From assembly GCA_963565915.1 (NCBI GenBank), contig OY751496.1, positions 1,116,001 to 1,180,000 on the forward strand: DNA of 64,000 nt, written 5' to 3'. The notes under the pieces are model-generated. The model was not told the DNA's origin, did no database searches, and saw nothing but the letters and a program-made list of their open reading frames with translations. The translations under genes were made by a program, and so were the position numbers. This document shows, piece by piece, positions 20,589 through 30,267 of the stretch; position 1 is the stretch's first letter; each line of letters begins with the position of its first letter. The stretch comes from Entoloma clypeatum. Its lineage: Eukaryota > Basidiomycota > Agaricomycetes > Agaricales > Entolomataceae.

Positions 20589-20599
20589 ATATTCGAACT
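20589..20599 (+). promoter_or_regulatory. Self-priming primer-binding site
   Basis: ATATTCGAACT, starting 3 nt after the last LTR base, is the exact 11 nt complement of AGTTCGAATAT at 20181-20191. That is the predicted mRNA 5' end, about 30 nt after a TATA-like box. This matches the Tf1/sushi self-priming mechanism in length and placement. No tRNA 3'-end match (TGG) is present. Confidence 0.85.
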
Positions 20600-20626
20600 C
20601 AAACCGTTTTTGGATTCCTGCTAGTC

Positions 20627-21775
20627 ATGGCACTCCGAAACACCAAGACAGCAAAAGCCGCAGAAGCTGGCACTTCTAGGCAACAGGTTCTACAGAATGT
20701 CGAACAACGTTTAACAGAACTATCCCCCGTAACTCCCACTACTCCGACACCTCCGGGTTTTCAGCCCATCACACCTCCGCATAATATTCCGATCCCCACT
20801 TCCCCCATAGAATCCGCACCCCCGTCTCCTCAGAATATTTTCGGCCCACAAGCCCTTGCGGATGCTTTCCTCTTAATGACCAATGAACTCAAACGCAGCA
20901 AAGGTCACAAGCATCATAAAAAGGCTAAGGATCCGGACACCTTCGACGGTTCCGATCCCCGGAAACTGAACCAGTTCATCCTCCAATGCACATTGTTCTT
21001 CCGCGACAACTCCGAGTATGACGATGACTCTGCCAAAATCACTCTCGCCATCTCTTTCCTCCGAGGCACAGCTCTCGATTATTTCGAGCATTTCATCATC
21101 GAACCGGACCCGGATAACCCCCCGGACTGGTACGAAGATTGGTCCGCATTCCTCCGCACACTCCGCACGGAATTCGGGGTCATTGACCCCGTTGCGGATG
21201 CTGCCGACTCTCTGGACAATCTCAAAATGCGCGAAAATCAACATATTCTCAAGTATAATATCGAGTTCACACGCCTTGCTGCCAAAACGCACTGGGACAG
21301 CTCCGCCCTGCATCACCGGTACTACTCCGGGTTGGCGGAGCGGATTAAAGATGTCCTTGGGACTCAAGCAAAGCCAAGCACGTTACCAGCACTTAGGGAG
21401 CTAGCACAGACTATTGATGCTCGCCACTGGGAACGTCATCGCGAGAAGTCCCGCTCCGACAAGTCCGCATCCAAATCCGACAAATCCGAAGCTAAAACCC
21501 CCTCCGCAAACTCTGATAAAAACAAACCACAGACACAGAACCAGGGCAAACAGTCGAAGCCTTCCTCCGCTCCCAAGTCCGACATCTCCGACAAACTCGG
21601 AAAAGACGGAAAGCTAACTCCGGAGGAACGCAAACGCCGTTTTGACAACAACCTCTGTATGTTTTGTGGCAAAGCTGGACACATCGCGAAAGATTGCCTG
21701 AAGTCTTCGTCCTCCGCCTCTAAGGCTAAGGCGCGCGCTGCCCAAGCCAAGACCACGGACGAAACAAAAAATTAG
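20627..21775 (+). CDS. gag: Gag polyprotein, 382 aa
   Basis: The start is the first ATG after the LTR (MALRNTKTAK). Residues about 1-80 are Pro/Thr-rich. About 90-270 form the helical capsid-like retrotransposon Gag domain (KLNQFILQCTLFF, ALDYFEHF, DWSAFLRTLRTEFGV, GLAERIKDVL). About 275-335 are Lys/Ser-rich. A single CX2CX4HX4C knuckle (CMFCGKAGHIAKDC) lies near residue 344. Gag would assemble the cytoplasmic particle and package the RNA. It ends at TAG 21773-21775, directly after the slippery A_AAA_AAT, so a fraction of ribosomes should continue into pol. Confidence 0.95.
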   Translation: MALRNTKTAKAAEAGTSRQQVLQNVEQRLTELSPVTPTTPTPPGFQPITPPHNIPIPTSPIESAPPSPQNIFGPQALADAFLLMTNELKRSKGHKHHKKAKDPDTFDGSDPRKLNQFILQCTLFFRDNSEYDDDSAKITLAISFLRGTALDYFEHFIIEPDPDNPPDWYEDWSAFLRTLRTEFGVIDPVADAADSLDNLKMRENQHILKYNIEFTRLAAKTHWDSSALHHRYYSGLAERIKDVLGTQAKPSTLPALRELAQTIDARHWERHREKSRSDKSASKSDKSEAKTPSANSDKNKPQTQNQGKQSKPSSAPKSDISDKLGKDGKLTPEERKRRFDNNLCMFCGKAGHIAKDCLKSSSSASKAKARAAQAKTTDETKN

Positions 21776-21830
21776 CGGGCAGTCCACAGGACTCTGTACG
21801 GCCTGAGGACTGCGTTGAACCCATCCGTAC
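21766..21830 (+). promoter_or_regulatory. Programmed -1 ribosomal frameshift signal with H-type pseudoknot
   Basis: The slippery heptamer A_AAA_AAT (21766-21772) is in the gag frame and abuts the gag stop TAG. After a 6 nt spacer, stem 1 pairs GCAGTCC (21779-21785) with GGACTGC (21807-21813). It continues past an A-A mismatch with CAGG/CCTG (21787-21790, 21802-21805). The 11 nt loop contains GTACGG (21796-21801), which pairs perfectly with CCGTAC (21825-21830) to form stem 2. The geometry (loop 1 of 5 nt, no gap between stems, loop 3 of 11 nt) is that of viral frameshift pseudoknots. Pol lies in exactly the -1 frame. Confidence 0.85.
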
Positions 21831-24800
21831 TACCGCTCTACTCAACGCTTCCGCTCTTTCCGATCCCAATTCCCTCCGTGTCCGACTTACATCTCCGCTT
21901 ATCTCCGATTCTTCTCCGATAGCCGCCCTTGTGGACTCCGGCTCTACTCATTGTTTTATTGACTCCCATTATGCTTCATCCTATAAACTCCCTTTCACCT
22001 CCATACCTCCGATCGAACTTAAATTATTTGACGGAACGTCCAACTCCGTCATTACTCAGGCGGTTGATCTCCCTGTATACTTTTCCTCCGGTGAATATAT
22101 GGCCATTACAGCCTACGTGACTCCGCTCGATTCCTCCTGTTCTATGGTTCTTGGATACAACTGGCTCACCCGCTACAATCCTATGATTGACTGGGTATTG
22201 GGCAGTATTACTTTCCGTCCACAGCTCTTGAAGGAGTCTCCGACCTTGACGTCTTCTGCCAGGTCAGCTCCGCTACCTCCGCAGACCTCTCCCGATACTC
22301 CGACCTCCGACTCCGGCACACCCGCTGCTACTCCGGACGTTGTTCCGAATATTGCATTGATAAATGCAGCCGCATTTGTGCGCGCCTGCAAACTTCCGGG
22401 TGCCCAATCCTTCCGAATTCACCTCTCCGACCACACGATCTCCGCCCAATCCGTTTCTATGTCCGAGGAACCTCCGGACCTCTCCCATATCCCAGAGGAA
22501 TATCACGATTTTGCCGATGTTTTTAGCAAGACAAAAGCAGACACCCTCGCTCCGCATCGTCCGTATGACCTCCGCATCGAGTTAGAAGACGGATCGACTC
22601 CCCCTATTGGCCCTATGTACTCCATTTCACAATCCGAACTATCTGCCCTGCGAAACTTCATAGACGAACATTTGGCCATTGGCTTCATTCGCCCCTCTCG
22701 CTCTCCGCATGGCGCTCCGGTCCTCTTTGTCCGAAAGAAGGATGGTTCCCTCCGCCTGTGCGTCGACTATCGGGGCCTGAACAAAGTTACCAAGAAGGAT
22801 CGATACCCTCTTCCGCTCATCTCCGACCTCCTTTCCACTGCCGGAAAAGCGCGTGTTTATACCACTCTCGATCTCCGGCATGCATATCATCTTGTCCGCA
22901 TTGCCGACGGAGATGAATGGAAAACCGCTTTCCGCACTCGTTACGGATCGTTTGAATGGCTTGTTATGCCTTTTGGACTATCCAACGCCCCTGCTGCTTT
23001 TCAGCGATTTGTGAATGACATCTTCAGTGACCTCCTCGATGTTACAGTGGTGGTCTACCTTGACGACATTCTCATTTACTCCGACGACCCCGCCAAGCAC
23101 CCCGACGATGTCAAGGAAGTTCTCCGACGTCTCCGCAAGAACGGACTTTACGTCCGCTCCGACAAGTGCGAATTTTCTGTCGACACAGTCGAATATCTTG
23201 GTTTCATCCTTTCTCCCTCCGGTCTCCGCATGTCCGAAACCAAGGTGAAGACCATTCAAGAGTGGCCTGAACCTCGGAAAGTGAAGGACGTACAGTCTTT
23301 CCTAGGATTCGCAAATTTCTATCGACGTTTCATCCACGGTTATTCGGACATCGTTGTTCCGCTCACCCGACTCACCCGGAAGGGTACTCCGTTCCGTTTC
23401 TCCGACTCCGCACGGAGTGCGTTCAACGAGTTGAAGCTCGCGTTTACCAAAGCACCGGTCCTCACTCATTGGATTCCTGATCGACCTATTATCATCGAGA
23501 CGGACGCCTCCGACTACGCACTTGGTGCTATTTTGTCCATCCGGACCTCCGACGAGGAGATACACCCAGTAGCGTTCCACTCCCGCACCTTCACCGCCCC
23601 GGAACTCAACTACGACACGCACGACAAGGAGTTACTTGCTATCCATGAAGCATTCAAGGTATGGCGACATTACCTTGAAGGCTCCGCTGCTCCGATCGAC
23701 GTTGTCACGGACCACAAGAACCTGGAGTATTTCGCCACTACAAAGGTTCTCACCCGCCGACAGGCCCGGTGGTCCGAGTTCCTCTCTCAGTTCAATCTCT
23801 TGATTCGCTTCCGCCCCGGACGTCTCGGTACCAAGCCGGACTCTTTGACTAGACGATGGGACATCTATCCCAAAGAGGGGAATAGCGACTATGCATTGGT
23901 AAACCCAAGCAACTTCCGACCGGTCTTTTCCCAAGAACAGCTGTCCGCATCTCTCCGAGCTACGGAGTTGTTCACCCCTGTTCTCCGCGCCACAGTCATA
24001 ATGGACATTGAACAGTTGCACTCCGACATCCTCCGTTCACTCCCATCCGACCCAATCTATGCCGACCATCTCAAGGAGCCCAAACCGCACTGGTCCGTAG
24101 ACTCCGACGGTTTCCTCCGTCATAGTGGTCGCATTTATGTCCCCGACTCCGATAACCTCCGGCTCCGCACCCTCCGCAACAAGCACGACCATATTCTCTC
24201 CGGACACCCCGGACAGAACAAGACAGTTAGTCTCATTCAACGAGATTATACTTGGCCTGGTGTTCGAGACTTTGTCAAAAAGTACTGCAAATCCTGCACC
24301 ACTTGCATGCGCTCTAAACCCCAACGCCACAAGCCCTATGGTATGCTGAAGCAACTCCCAGTTCCGAACCTTCCGTGGAACTCCATATCCATGGACTTCA
24401 TCGAGACACTTCCGACCTCCGGCGGTTTTGACGCAATCCTTGTTATTGTTGACCGAATGACAAAACAAAGCATTTTTGTTCCGACTACGATCCACTGCAC
24501 CTCCGAAGATCTAGCCACCTTGTTCATCCTGCATGTGTTCTCCAAGCACGGAGTACCGGAGCATGTCACCTCCGACCGAGGCCCGGAGTTCGTCTCCCGC
24601 TTTTTCCGCTCCCTCGGAAAAGCCCTCAACATGACTCTGCACTTCACCTCTGGCTACCATCCTGAAGGCGACGGTCAAACCGAACGTACCAACCAGACCT
24701 TGGAACAGTACCTCCGCATTTTCTGTAACTATCAACAGGACAACTGGTCCGAACTACTTCCGCTTGCGGAGTTCGCGTACAACAATGCTCCGAGTGCTAC

Positions 24801-25470
24801 GACCGGGATCTCGCCCTTCTTTGCCAATAAAGGTTATCATCCGAACCTCTCCGTCCATCCGGAGCGCGACCTCGCATCCGCCCGTGCCCGACAATTCATC
24901 GTAGACCTGGACGAGCTTCACCAAGAACTCAAATCTACAATCCTAGAAGCTCAACGACGTTATCAAGGCCCCGCCGATCTCCGGCGTGCTCCGCCCCCTC
25001 CGCTCGAAGTAGGACAGCAAGCTTTTGTGAAGGCTAAGTTTTTCCGCACTACACGACCCTCCAAAAAGCTGTCTGAAAAGTACCTTGGCCCCTTTGACAT
25101 CCTTGCCAGGAATGGTACACACTCTTACACCCTCCGACTTCCGGACACCATACGCGGTGTTCACCCCGTTTTCCACATCTCCATGCTGGAGCCATCTGTT
25201 CCGAACGACATTCCGAACCGGACAGTAACTCCGCCTCCTCCGGTCGACGTTGAAGGAGAAGTGGAATACGAAATCGCCGAAATCCTTGACACCAAACTGG
25301 ATCGCCGGCGTTCTTGCAAACTGCTCTACCTAGTCCGTTGGCTAGGCTATGAAGGAACCGATGAGGAACAGTCCTGGCTACCCGCCACGGAACTCGAACA
25401 CGCGACGGACTTAGTTGCGGACTTCCACTCCGCGTATCCGGAGAAACCGGGCCCCTTATCACACCTATAG
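21772..25470 (+). CDS. pol: Pol polyprotein: protease, RT, RNase H, integrase, chromodomain
   Basis: The -1 frame is open from 21730 to TAG 25468-25470 without interruption. Domains follow in order, with residues counted from GTG 21931. Protease: DSGSTHCFID at 2-11 and LGYNWLTRYNPMIDW near 75. RT: YLDDILIYSDD near 374. RNase H: ETDASDYALG near 523 and TDHKNLEYF near 590. Integrase zinc domain: GHPGQNKTVSLIQRDY and CKSCTTC near 750-795. Catalytic core: SMDFIE, TSDRGPEF and TSGYHPEGDGQTER, all three acidic residues present. Then a GPFDI module, VHPVFHISMLEP and a C-terminal chromodomain (LLYLVRWLGYEGTDEEQSW) near 1110-1170. All catalytic residues I can check are intact. It is expected to be made only as a Gag-Pol fusion. 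Confidence 0.95.
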   Translation, partial: LAGSPQDSVRPEDCVEPIRTTALLNASALSDPNSLRVRLTSPLISDSSPIAALVDSGSTHCFIDSHYASSYKLPFTSIPPIELKLFDGTSNSVITQAVDLPVYFSSGEYMAITAYVTPLDSSCSMVLGYNWLTRYNPMIDWVLGSITFRPQLLKESPTLTSSARSAPLPPQTSPDTPTSDSGTPAATPDVVPNIALINAAAFVRACKLPGAQSFRIHLSDHTISAQSVSMSEEPPDLSHIPEEYHDFADVFSKTKADTLAPHRPYDLRIELEDGSTPPIGPMYSISQSELSALRNFIDEHLAIGFIRPSRSPHGAPVLFVRKKDGSLRLCVDYRGLNKVTKKDRYPLPLISDLLSTAGKARVYTTLDLRHAYHLVRIADGDEWKTAFRTRYGSFEWLVMPFGLSNAPAAFQRFVNDIFSDLLDVTVVVYLDDILIYSDDPAKHPDDVKEVLRRLRKNGLYVRSDKCEFSVDTVEYLGFILSPSGLRMSETKVKTIQEWPEPRKVKDVQSFLGFANFYRRFIHGYSDIVVPLTRLTRKGTPFRFSDSARSAFNELKLAFTKAPVLTHWIPDRPIIIETDASDYALGAILSIRTSDEEIHPVAFHSRTFTAPELNYDTHDKELLAIHEAFKVWRHYLEGSAAPIDVVTDHKNLEYFATTKVLTRRQARWSEFLSQFNLLIRFRPGRLGTKPDSLTRRWDIYPKEGNSDYALVNPSNFRPVFSQEQLSASLRATELFTPVLRATVIMDIEQLHSDILRSLPSDPIYADHLKEPKPHWSVDSDGFLRHSGRIYVPDSDNLRLRTLRNKHDHILSGHPGQNKTVSLIQRDYTWPGVRDFVKKYCKSCTTCMRSKPQRHKPYGMLKQLPVPNLPWNSISMDFIETLPTSGGFDAILVIVDRMTKQSIFVPTTIHCTSEDLATLFILHVFSKHGVPEHVTSDRGPEFVSRFFRSLGKALNMTLHFTSGYHPEGDGQTERTNQTLEQYLRIFCNYQQDNWSELLPLAEFAYNNAPSATTGISPFFANKGYHPNLSVHPERDLASARARQFIVDLDELHQELKSTILEAQRRYQGPADLRRAPPPPLEVGQQAFVKAKFFRTTRPSKKLSEKYLGPFDILARNGTHSYTLRLPDTIRGVHPVFHISMLEPSVPNDIPNRTVTPPPPVDVEGEVEYEIAEILDTKLDRRRSCKLLYLVRWLGYEGTDEEQSWLPATELEHATDLVADFHSAYPEKPGPLSHL

Positions 25471-25541
25471 AAGCACGCAAGACTCTCATATTGCAAAAAA
25501 AATAATAAAAAATAATGAAAAGAAACTAGAGGGGGGAGGGG

Positions 25542-26507
25542 CTACTGGGTTTTGGCCTTTTTGGCCGGCGGACCCTCATTCTCCGACCCTTCCTCCGACT
25601 CCTCCGTTTTTTCCCCTGTTTCTTCCTCCGCTTTCCTCGCCTGCTTTTTCTCCTCCTCCATTTTCTCCGCTTGCAGTTCCGCAAGCTCCCCCTCGTCCAA
25701 CCCCTCGTCCTTCTCCTCGTCCTCTTCCTCGTCCTCTTCCGCACTTTTCACCTCCCCTCCGTCATCCTCCGACTCCGGAGCCGCCGCCTCCAGCAAGAAG
25801 TTCCGGTAGGCGAGGTGGTTGTTTAAAATTTGCAGCTGCCGGAGCAGCGCCCAACCGACCCTCGCCGACCGCTCCTCTCTCTCCTCCAGAGCCTCCCGGA
25901 GCTCCTGGAGCTCCTCCGCGACCCCTGCGCCGCAGCAGTTCTTTGCCCCGCTCGGGCCCGCGACCTCCGCGACGGCCTCCTCCGTCTTCCCCCGTTTACG
26001 CTTCGCCCTCGTCTCGCCGGTTTTCAGGCAAACCCGTTTGCCGTCTTTACACCGCTGGCATGCGGTGCCTTTCCCCTGCCTAAGGAGACTGTCAGTAAGA
26101 AAAAAAAGATGAAAAAAAAAAAAAAAAAAAGCGGGTACTCACAATGGCCACTTGCACTCCACCTTCGCCTGTGCACAGGCCTGACACGCCTCCCCCCGGA
26201 CCTCCGATTCCTCCGCTCCGCTCTCCGCCCTCTGTTTCCCCGCCTTCTTCGCCCTCTTCCTCTCCGCCTCCGCCTCCGCCTTCGCCTCCGCCTCTGCCTT
26301 CTTCTTCGCCTCTGCCTCCCTCGCCCTCCTCTCGGCCTCCGCCTTCTTCCTTGCCTCCGCCTCCTCCTTTTCCTTGCGTATCTGCGCCAGACGGCGCAGG
26401 AGCTCCTCTTCGGAGTCGTCTAGGTTGGCGCTGGATCGGGGGGGCTGTGTGCTCGAGCCTTGGGGCATGTTGGTGGTAACTGGAAGAAACCCTTGAAAGC
26501 CGCTCAT
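25542..26507 (-). CDS. Antisense spliced gene with Zn2Cys6-like cluster, coiled coil and acidic tail (303 aa)
   Basis: Exon 1 is 26507-26143 and exon 2 is 26088-25542, with a 54 nt GT-AG intron at 26142-26089 (GTGAGT...TGACAG). The joined frame is open from ATG to TAG for 303 codons. Residues about 30-95 are a charged helix rich in Lys, Glu and Ala (RLAQIRKEKEEAEARKKAEA). A six-cysteine motif CX2CX6CX13CX2CX6C (CQACAQAKVEC ... CQRCKDGKRVC) spans the splice junction. It is close to the fungal Zn2Cys6 consensus except for the slightly long middle loop. KRKRG and KKAK look like nuclear signals. EELQELREALEERERSAR is a likely coiled coil, followed by an Asp/Glu-rich tail. The layout suggests a nuclear DNA- or RNA-binding regulator carried by the retrotransposon, transcribed towards pol from within or beside the 3' LTR. 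That role is inference. Confidence 0.75.
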
Positions 26508-26575
26508 CTCCGTTAAATAACCGAGACCACATGACCTTGTTTATTTTCTCGCGGTCTTCCATGGGTGTCAGACCT

Positions 26576-26587
26576 AAGAGGGGAATA
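26576..26587 (+). promoter_or_regulatory. Polypurine tract
   Basis: AAGAGGGGAATA lies one base before the 3' LTR start at 26589, where plus-strand priming is expected. Confidence 0.8.
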
Positions 26588-26588
26588 C

Positions 26589-27310
26589 TGTTATATCCGT
26601 CTCCGAATCTCCGATCCACTCCGATCGTCCTCCGACTTTCCGGACCTTCCGGACATCCGTTACCTCCGCATCTCCGCATGTTGCCGTCGTGCATTTCATA
26701 TTCATAACTCCATGCCTTTATGCATTTCATATTCATATTCCCGTTTACTTATGCATCGCCTTTTCCGCATGGTCTGTTGACCGACATCTCCGATGTTCGT
26801 TACAGTCGCTGGCAACTTACGCCACAACTCCGGACCTACTCCGACCATCTCCGTAAAGTAATCTCATTTAGATATTTAAGCTTGTACCATACCTGTAGTT
26901 CCTCAGTTCGAATATCAACAAAGTTCACTCCTCTACTCCCCGTTCATGCCAGAGATCCTCGCTGTGGTACAATACGCCGACGACATCCTCATCTACTGCT
27001 CTTCCTCCATCGTTACCCTTCGACGAGCTCAGTACTGTGTCCGAGTCACAACTCCGACGTCGTCCGACCATTTCCACGTCAACGTGTCTCTCACCGAGAT
27101 CTTTCCGAGGACCTCCGCATCTCCGACCTCTCCTCCGACCTCCTGAAATTGGGACACCTTATCCAACAAACGGCGGCGCAACACATACGTTGAAGCCACG
27201 TCCCTCCCCTTCGTCGTTCCTCCGCATTCCCGGAGTTCCGCTCCGGCCTCAGTCCTTCGTCCGACCTCCAACGGACTCCGACGAAGCTCCGACTTTTCAC
27301 CTACTTAACA
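26589..27310 (+). repeat. 3' LTR (722 bp)
   Basis: It is the same length as the 5' LTR and identical to it wherever I compared, except one base near 26645. It ends CTTAACA and is followed by the target duplication GTATG. Its left part is just upstream of the antisense gene's ATG, so it could host that gene's promoter. Confidence 0.95.
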
Positions 27311-27315
27311 GTATG

Positions 27316-28040
27316 AGGGTAAATCAGCCCAAAGAGGATTGAGAAAAGGAAACCCAGGATGTACTCATAAGTAAGTGACTCATCTGCAAGCTCCTCTATT
27401 GTAGCCAGACTTTCCAGACCTTGGGTGAGCAACACCTGTACATTGCACATGGCATGTACCGTTCTTCCGAAGTGTCACCCATGGTTGGTCAAAGGATCCC
27501 CTGGGCAGCTGGTGAACAATGATTTGGTCAGATCAAAAATTGGATACAAAATTGGGGACCCACGGCTTTTTCCTGCTCACAGACTTGAGAGCCAGGGCGT
27601 TGACGGATTGTTGGTCACCTGTACCAGGTGGCGCGTTCTCATCGGGCATTGAGGGGGGATAGAGGAGGGGGAAACAAGATGGGAGGCGGGGAGTGAGTTA
27701 AGAAGTTACCATCCAGCAATTTTTAAAGGCCAACCTGACTCAGATGAGTCAACAATTCAGAGATGAACTTGGTGAGTCATGTTGCGCCTCTGATTTATTC
27801 AGAAGTACGTCCCATTTGAGTCAGCAGTGGTTTCCTACAGCAAGATATAAGCTTGTGTCCTCGAGCAAGAAATAGGCATCTACCATCAACATTTCCAACC
27901 ACTGTAGCCTCTTGTCTTCTCTACTAATGCCCAGACACCATCTGACTTTGCCGTTTCCCAAAGTGCCGATGCTGCAGCAAAGTCTGCTCATCGCCATTGA
28001 AAAGTCAACCCACTGCGTGCTTTCCCTCAACCCCAAAATG
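27316..28040. other. No gene recognised
   Basis: This is right flank of the Ty3 insertion. It should contain sequence upstream of the minus-strand DUF6698-like pseudogene, but I cannot support exons. A short open frame at 27425-27652 has no recognisable feature. Confidence 0.4.
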
Positions 28041-28842
28041 CTTTGCCTGGAGACTTTCTTTTGGTATGCCACGACTTGTTGACTTCCACCAGATTTTTTA
28101 ATCGTTTGCGTAGGCCCATGCACAGTACAGCACATGTGACACCGGATGCACTGCATGTCTATCACGGGGGCCACCAATTCCTTGGGCCTTGCGGCCATCT
28201 ATCTGCCCATTCATGGCCGTTACGCAGGGGAATGGGTCGCGGAATGTGCTGAAGGCAAATGCGGATATTTGGGTAGGTCTTGTCCGGTTGTTTGCCAAAG
28301 ATATTTTGTTCTTATTCACCAATCTAGTCTTTCTAGAGAGGGTGTACACCAAGCCCGGGCTCCCAGTGAAGAAGTATGGTGCCAGGGGTACATCACTTAT
28401 CTCTTAACGCCTCAGTGCAGGCGGCTCACGAGAAACATCACAGACACCTTCACACCTCACCCTCTGCCATGCCTCCACCACTCAGAGAGGGACTCCAAAG
28501 TTGAGGCTCTGAGGAAATTGTTGAAAAGGACGTATGTGCAAGCTGGTATGTCACAGCTGCCGAGATGCAAATGGCTTTGATTCACCTAATGTAACAGATC
28601 TCAACGATCTGCCACCTCTGGGCGTCACAGCAGTAGATTGGCATCATGAAACGGATTGGAGAAAGATCGTTAGACTTGACCGTTTAGAGCGACCTGGGTT
28701 AAGCAAAAAGGAGTTCTTTGGTCTCTTCACAAAGTGCGAGGTATGTGGGCTTGCTGCAGCCCGCAAGGTGTTCCACTACCATTATTGCAGTCCGAGGCCA
28801 GTAGGCGAGGATGGTTTGGAACTAACCGACTGTGAGGAGTAA
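28040..28842 (+). pseudogene. Agaricomycete hypothetical gene with C-terminal Cys/His cluster
   Basis: Readable blocks are GLAAIYLPIHGRYAGEWVAE then CAEGKCGYL, an intron at 28273-28327 (55 nt, GTAGGT...TCTAG, phase 1), and VFLERVYTKPGLPVKKYGARG. After further interrupted sequence come IVRLDRLERPGLSKKEFFGL, FTKCEVC and RKVFHYHYC. The last is a compact CX2C...HXHXC cluster that might bind zinc. I recall similar short proteins in mushroom genomes but know no function. The middle part (28360-28560) reads through stops, so it is either multi-exon or broken. Confidence 0.45.
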
Positions 28843-28984
28843 GAACCAATGCTGAACATAGACTGTACATACCTGAACTCTTCGTCTGATTGTGGCCAAT
28901 AATAAACCAATTTTCCCTCTGTGTGTATGTGAGAAAGAATCAAGCAAAATTAGAACAAGAGATATACCATACATTTGGCGGCTT

Positions 28985-30190
28985 GGGAGGCAACTGCGCA
29001 TGTGGTATGTGTTTGCCTGTGGTACTGAGAATGTCTGTCCACAGATGCAAGCTTGAGACCAAGCTGGTGGCACGTCCATTGCTTGGAGTGGCACCTAAAG
29101 AAGAATGGATGAAGTGTGCAGTGAGTCAATAACTGATGCCCCAGTGATCAGGGAACAGGATCATAGTGGATCATGGAGGCGGTGCAAGGGCTCGTATGAA
29201 AGGTCCAAGAAAAAATAGGCAACATCCAAAATGTCCGCAACGGTAACAAAACGAGGCCTGTCCTAGGGGCGTCGTCAAACTTGTATGGGCTTACATGACA
29301 AAAGAGCATATTCATGAAAAACCAGGTGCGAAGGCGCTCAAGGTTACATCTCCCACAGTCAAAATGAAAGGCCGAAGATCCAGAAGAGATCATTAAGGGC
29401 AGAAAAGGTGTAGCTGACATGAGAGTTTGAAAATATAGTCCACCATCCAGGATTTGCAAAGGACCAGGAGCAAAAGTGCTCAAGGAGCCCCCTATACTAG
29501 TGGCTGAAACAACAAAGGAAAGGATACAGAAGAGATTAAGCATGATAATTATGATTGAGGTATCTGTGGAGGACCAGGAGCGAAGGCACTCAAGGCCGCA
29601 TCATGAATAGTTGGAGTCTAAAGCCCAAGGTCTAAAAGAGATCAGGTGTAGGGAAGTTGTGGCGGATATAAGAAGTGTAAAATACGGGCAACAGTACGGG
29701 ATTCAGGGAAGACAAGGAGTGAAAGCACTCAAGATCCACCTGAATTTGTTGAAATGCAGAGTGAGAGCACTTCAACTCAGCCTTGGCGTTAAGAGGATGG
29801 CACAAGTCTAAGTGTTATGAGGAGCGAGAATGCTCAACCGCGATTCAGGCATCATTCACGGTTCGTGCTATAGTAGGTCATTGTCATGTACCGGCATGTG
29901 TCAATCAGATTTGTGAAGGACCAGCTGAGGAGCAAAAGCGCTCAAGGTAACGCTGTTCCGGATACTAGTAGTTGAAATGAAAAAGCAAGCGGTCCAAAAT
30001 AACTCAAGCCGTAGCTGACGGTGACACAAGGAGTTGAAAGTGTTGGGTGTTCATGAACTTGAAGCGAAAGGGCTCATGGTCCCCCCTCCATTTGAATTGA
30101 AGTTACTATAGGTGGATTCCGCCTGAGAGTGTGTTGAAGTGTCACAGAGGACAGCGATCAGAGCTTCAGTGTTCCACGCCCTTAAACCCT
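28985..30190 (-). mobile_element. 5' end of a truncated Plavaka element (copy 2)
   Basis: The minus strand at 28985-29110 reads VPPAWSQACICGQTFSVPQA then NTYHMRSC, the N-terminal C/H cluster of a Plavaka transposase, and is nearly identical to 34300-34440. To its right (the 5' side) lie spaced copies of a motif like GGACCAGGAGCAAAAGCGCT near 29325, 29455, 29570, 29715, 29930 and 30060. These are typical of the subterminal repeats bound by CACTA-type transposases. The transposase body is missing; copy 1 begins near 30260. Confidence 0.6.
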
Positions 30191-30267
30191 GTCCCATTCT
30201 CCGTTCCGATCAGTAGGTTTGAAAAATGACGTTAAGCCTCCTGAGGTTGGTGTATCAAATCGGAATA

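Larger units (their letters stand above)
19865..27310 (+). mobile_element. Complete, young Ty3 chromovirus with antisense accessory gene
   Basis: It is bounded by two 722 bp LTRs and the 5 bp target duplication GTATG (19860-19864, 27311-27315). Inside are a self-primer site, gag, a -1 frameshift signal, an intact pol with protease, RT, RNase H, integrase and chromodomain, an antisense spliced gene, and a polypurine tract. The LTRs differ at one position that I could find (CTTTCCGGAC versus CCTTCCGGAC near 19920 and 26645), so insertion was very recent. The whole element, coding or not, is unusually rich in TCCG. Confidence 0.95.

Noticed and set aside
19996..20624. Several ORFs across the 5' LTR (and the same in the 3' LTR)
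   Set aside because: They lie wholly in the LTR, repeat identically in both LTRs and have no domain except the short YADD phrase reported separately.
20587..20626. tRNA-type primer site for the 19.9 kb element
   Set aside because: No TGG follows the LTR; the exact 11 nt match to the mRNA 5' end explains the site better.
22173..24735. Long minus-strand ORFs opposite pol
   Set aside because: They are shadows of the intact pol frame with no start context or domains.
25552..26479. Plus-strand Ser-rich and Pro-rich ORFs after pol
   Set aside because: They are mirror readings of the antisense gene's Glu/Lys/Ala-rich exons; the minus strand has the start codon, intron and cysteine motif.
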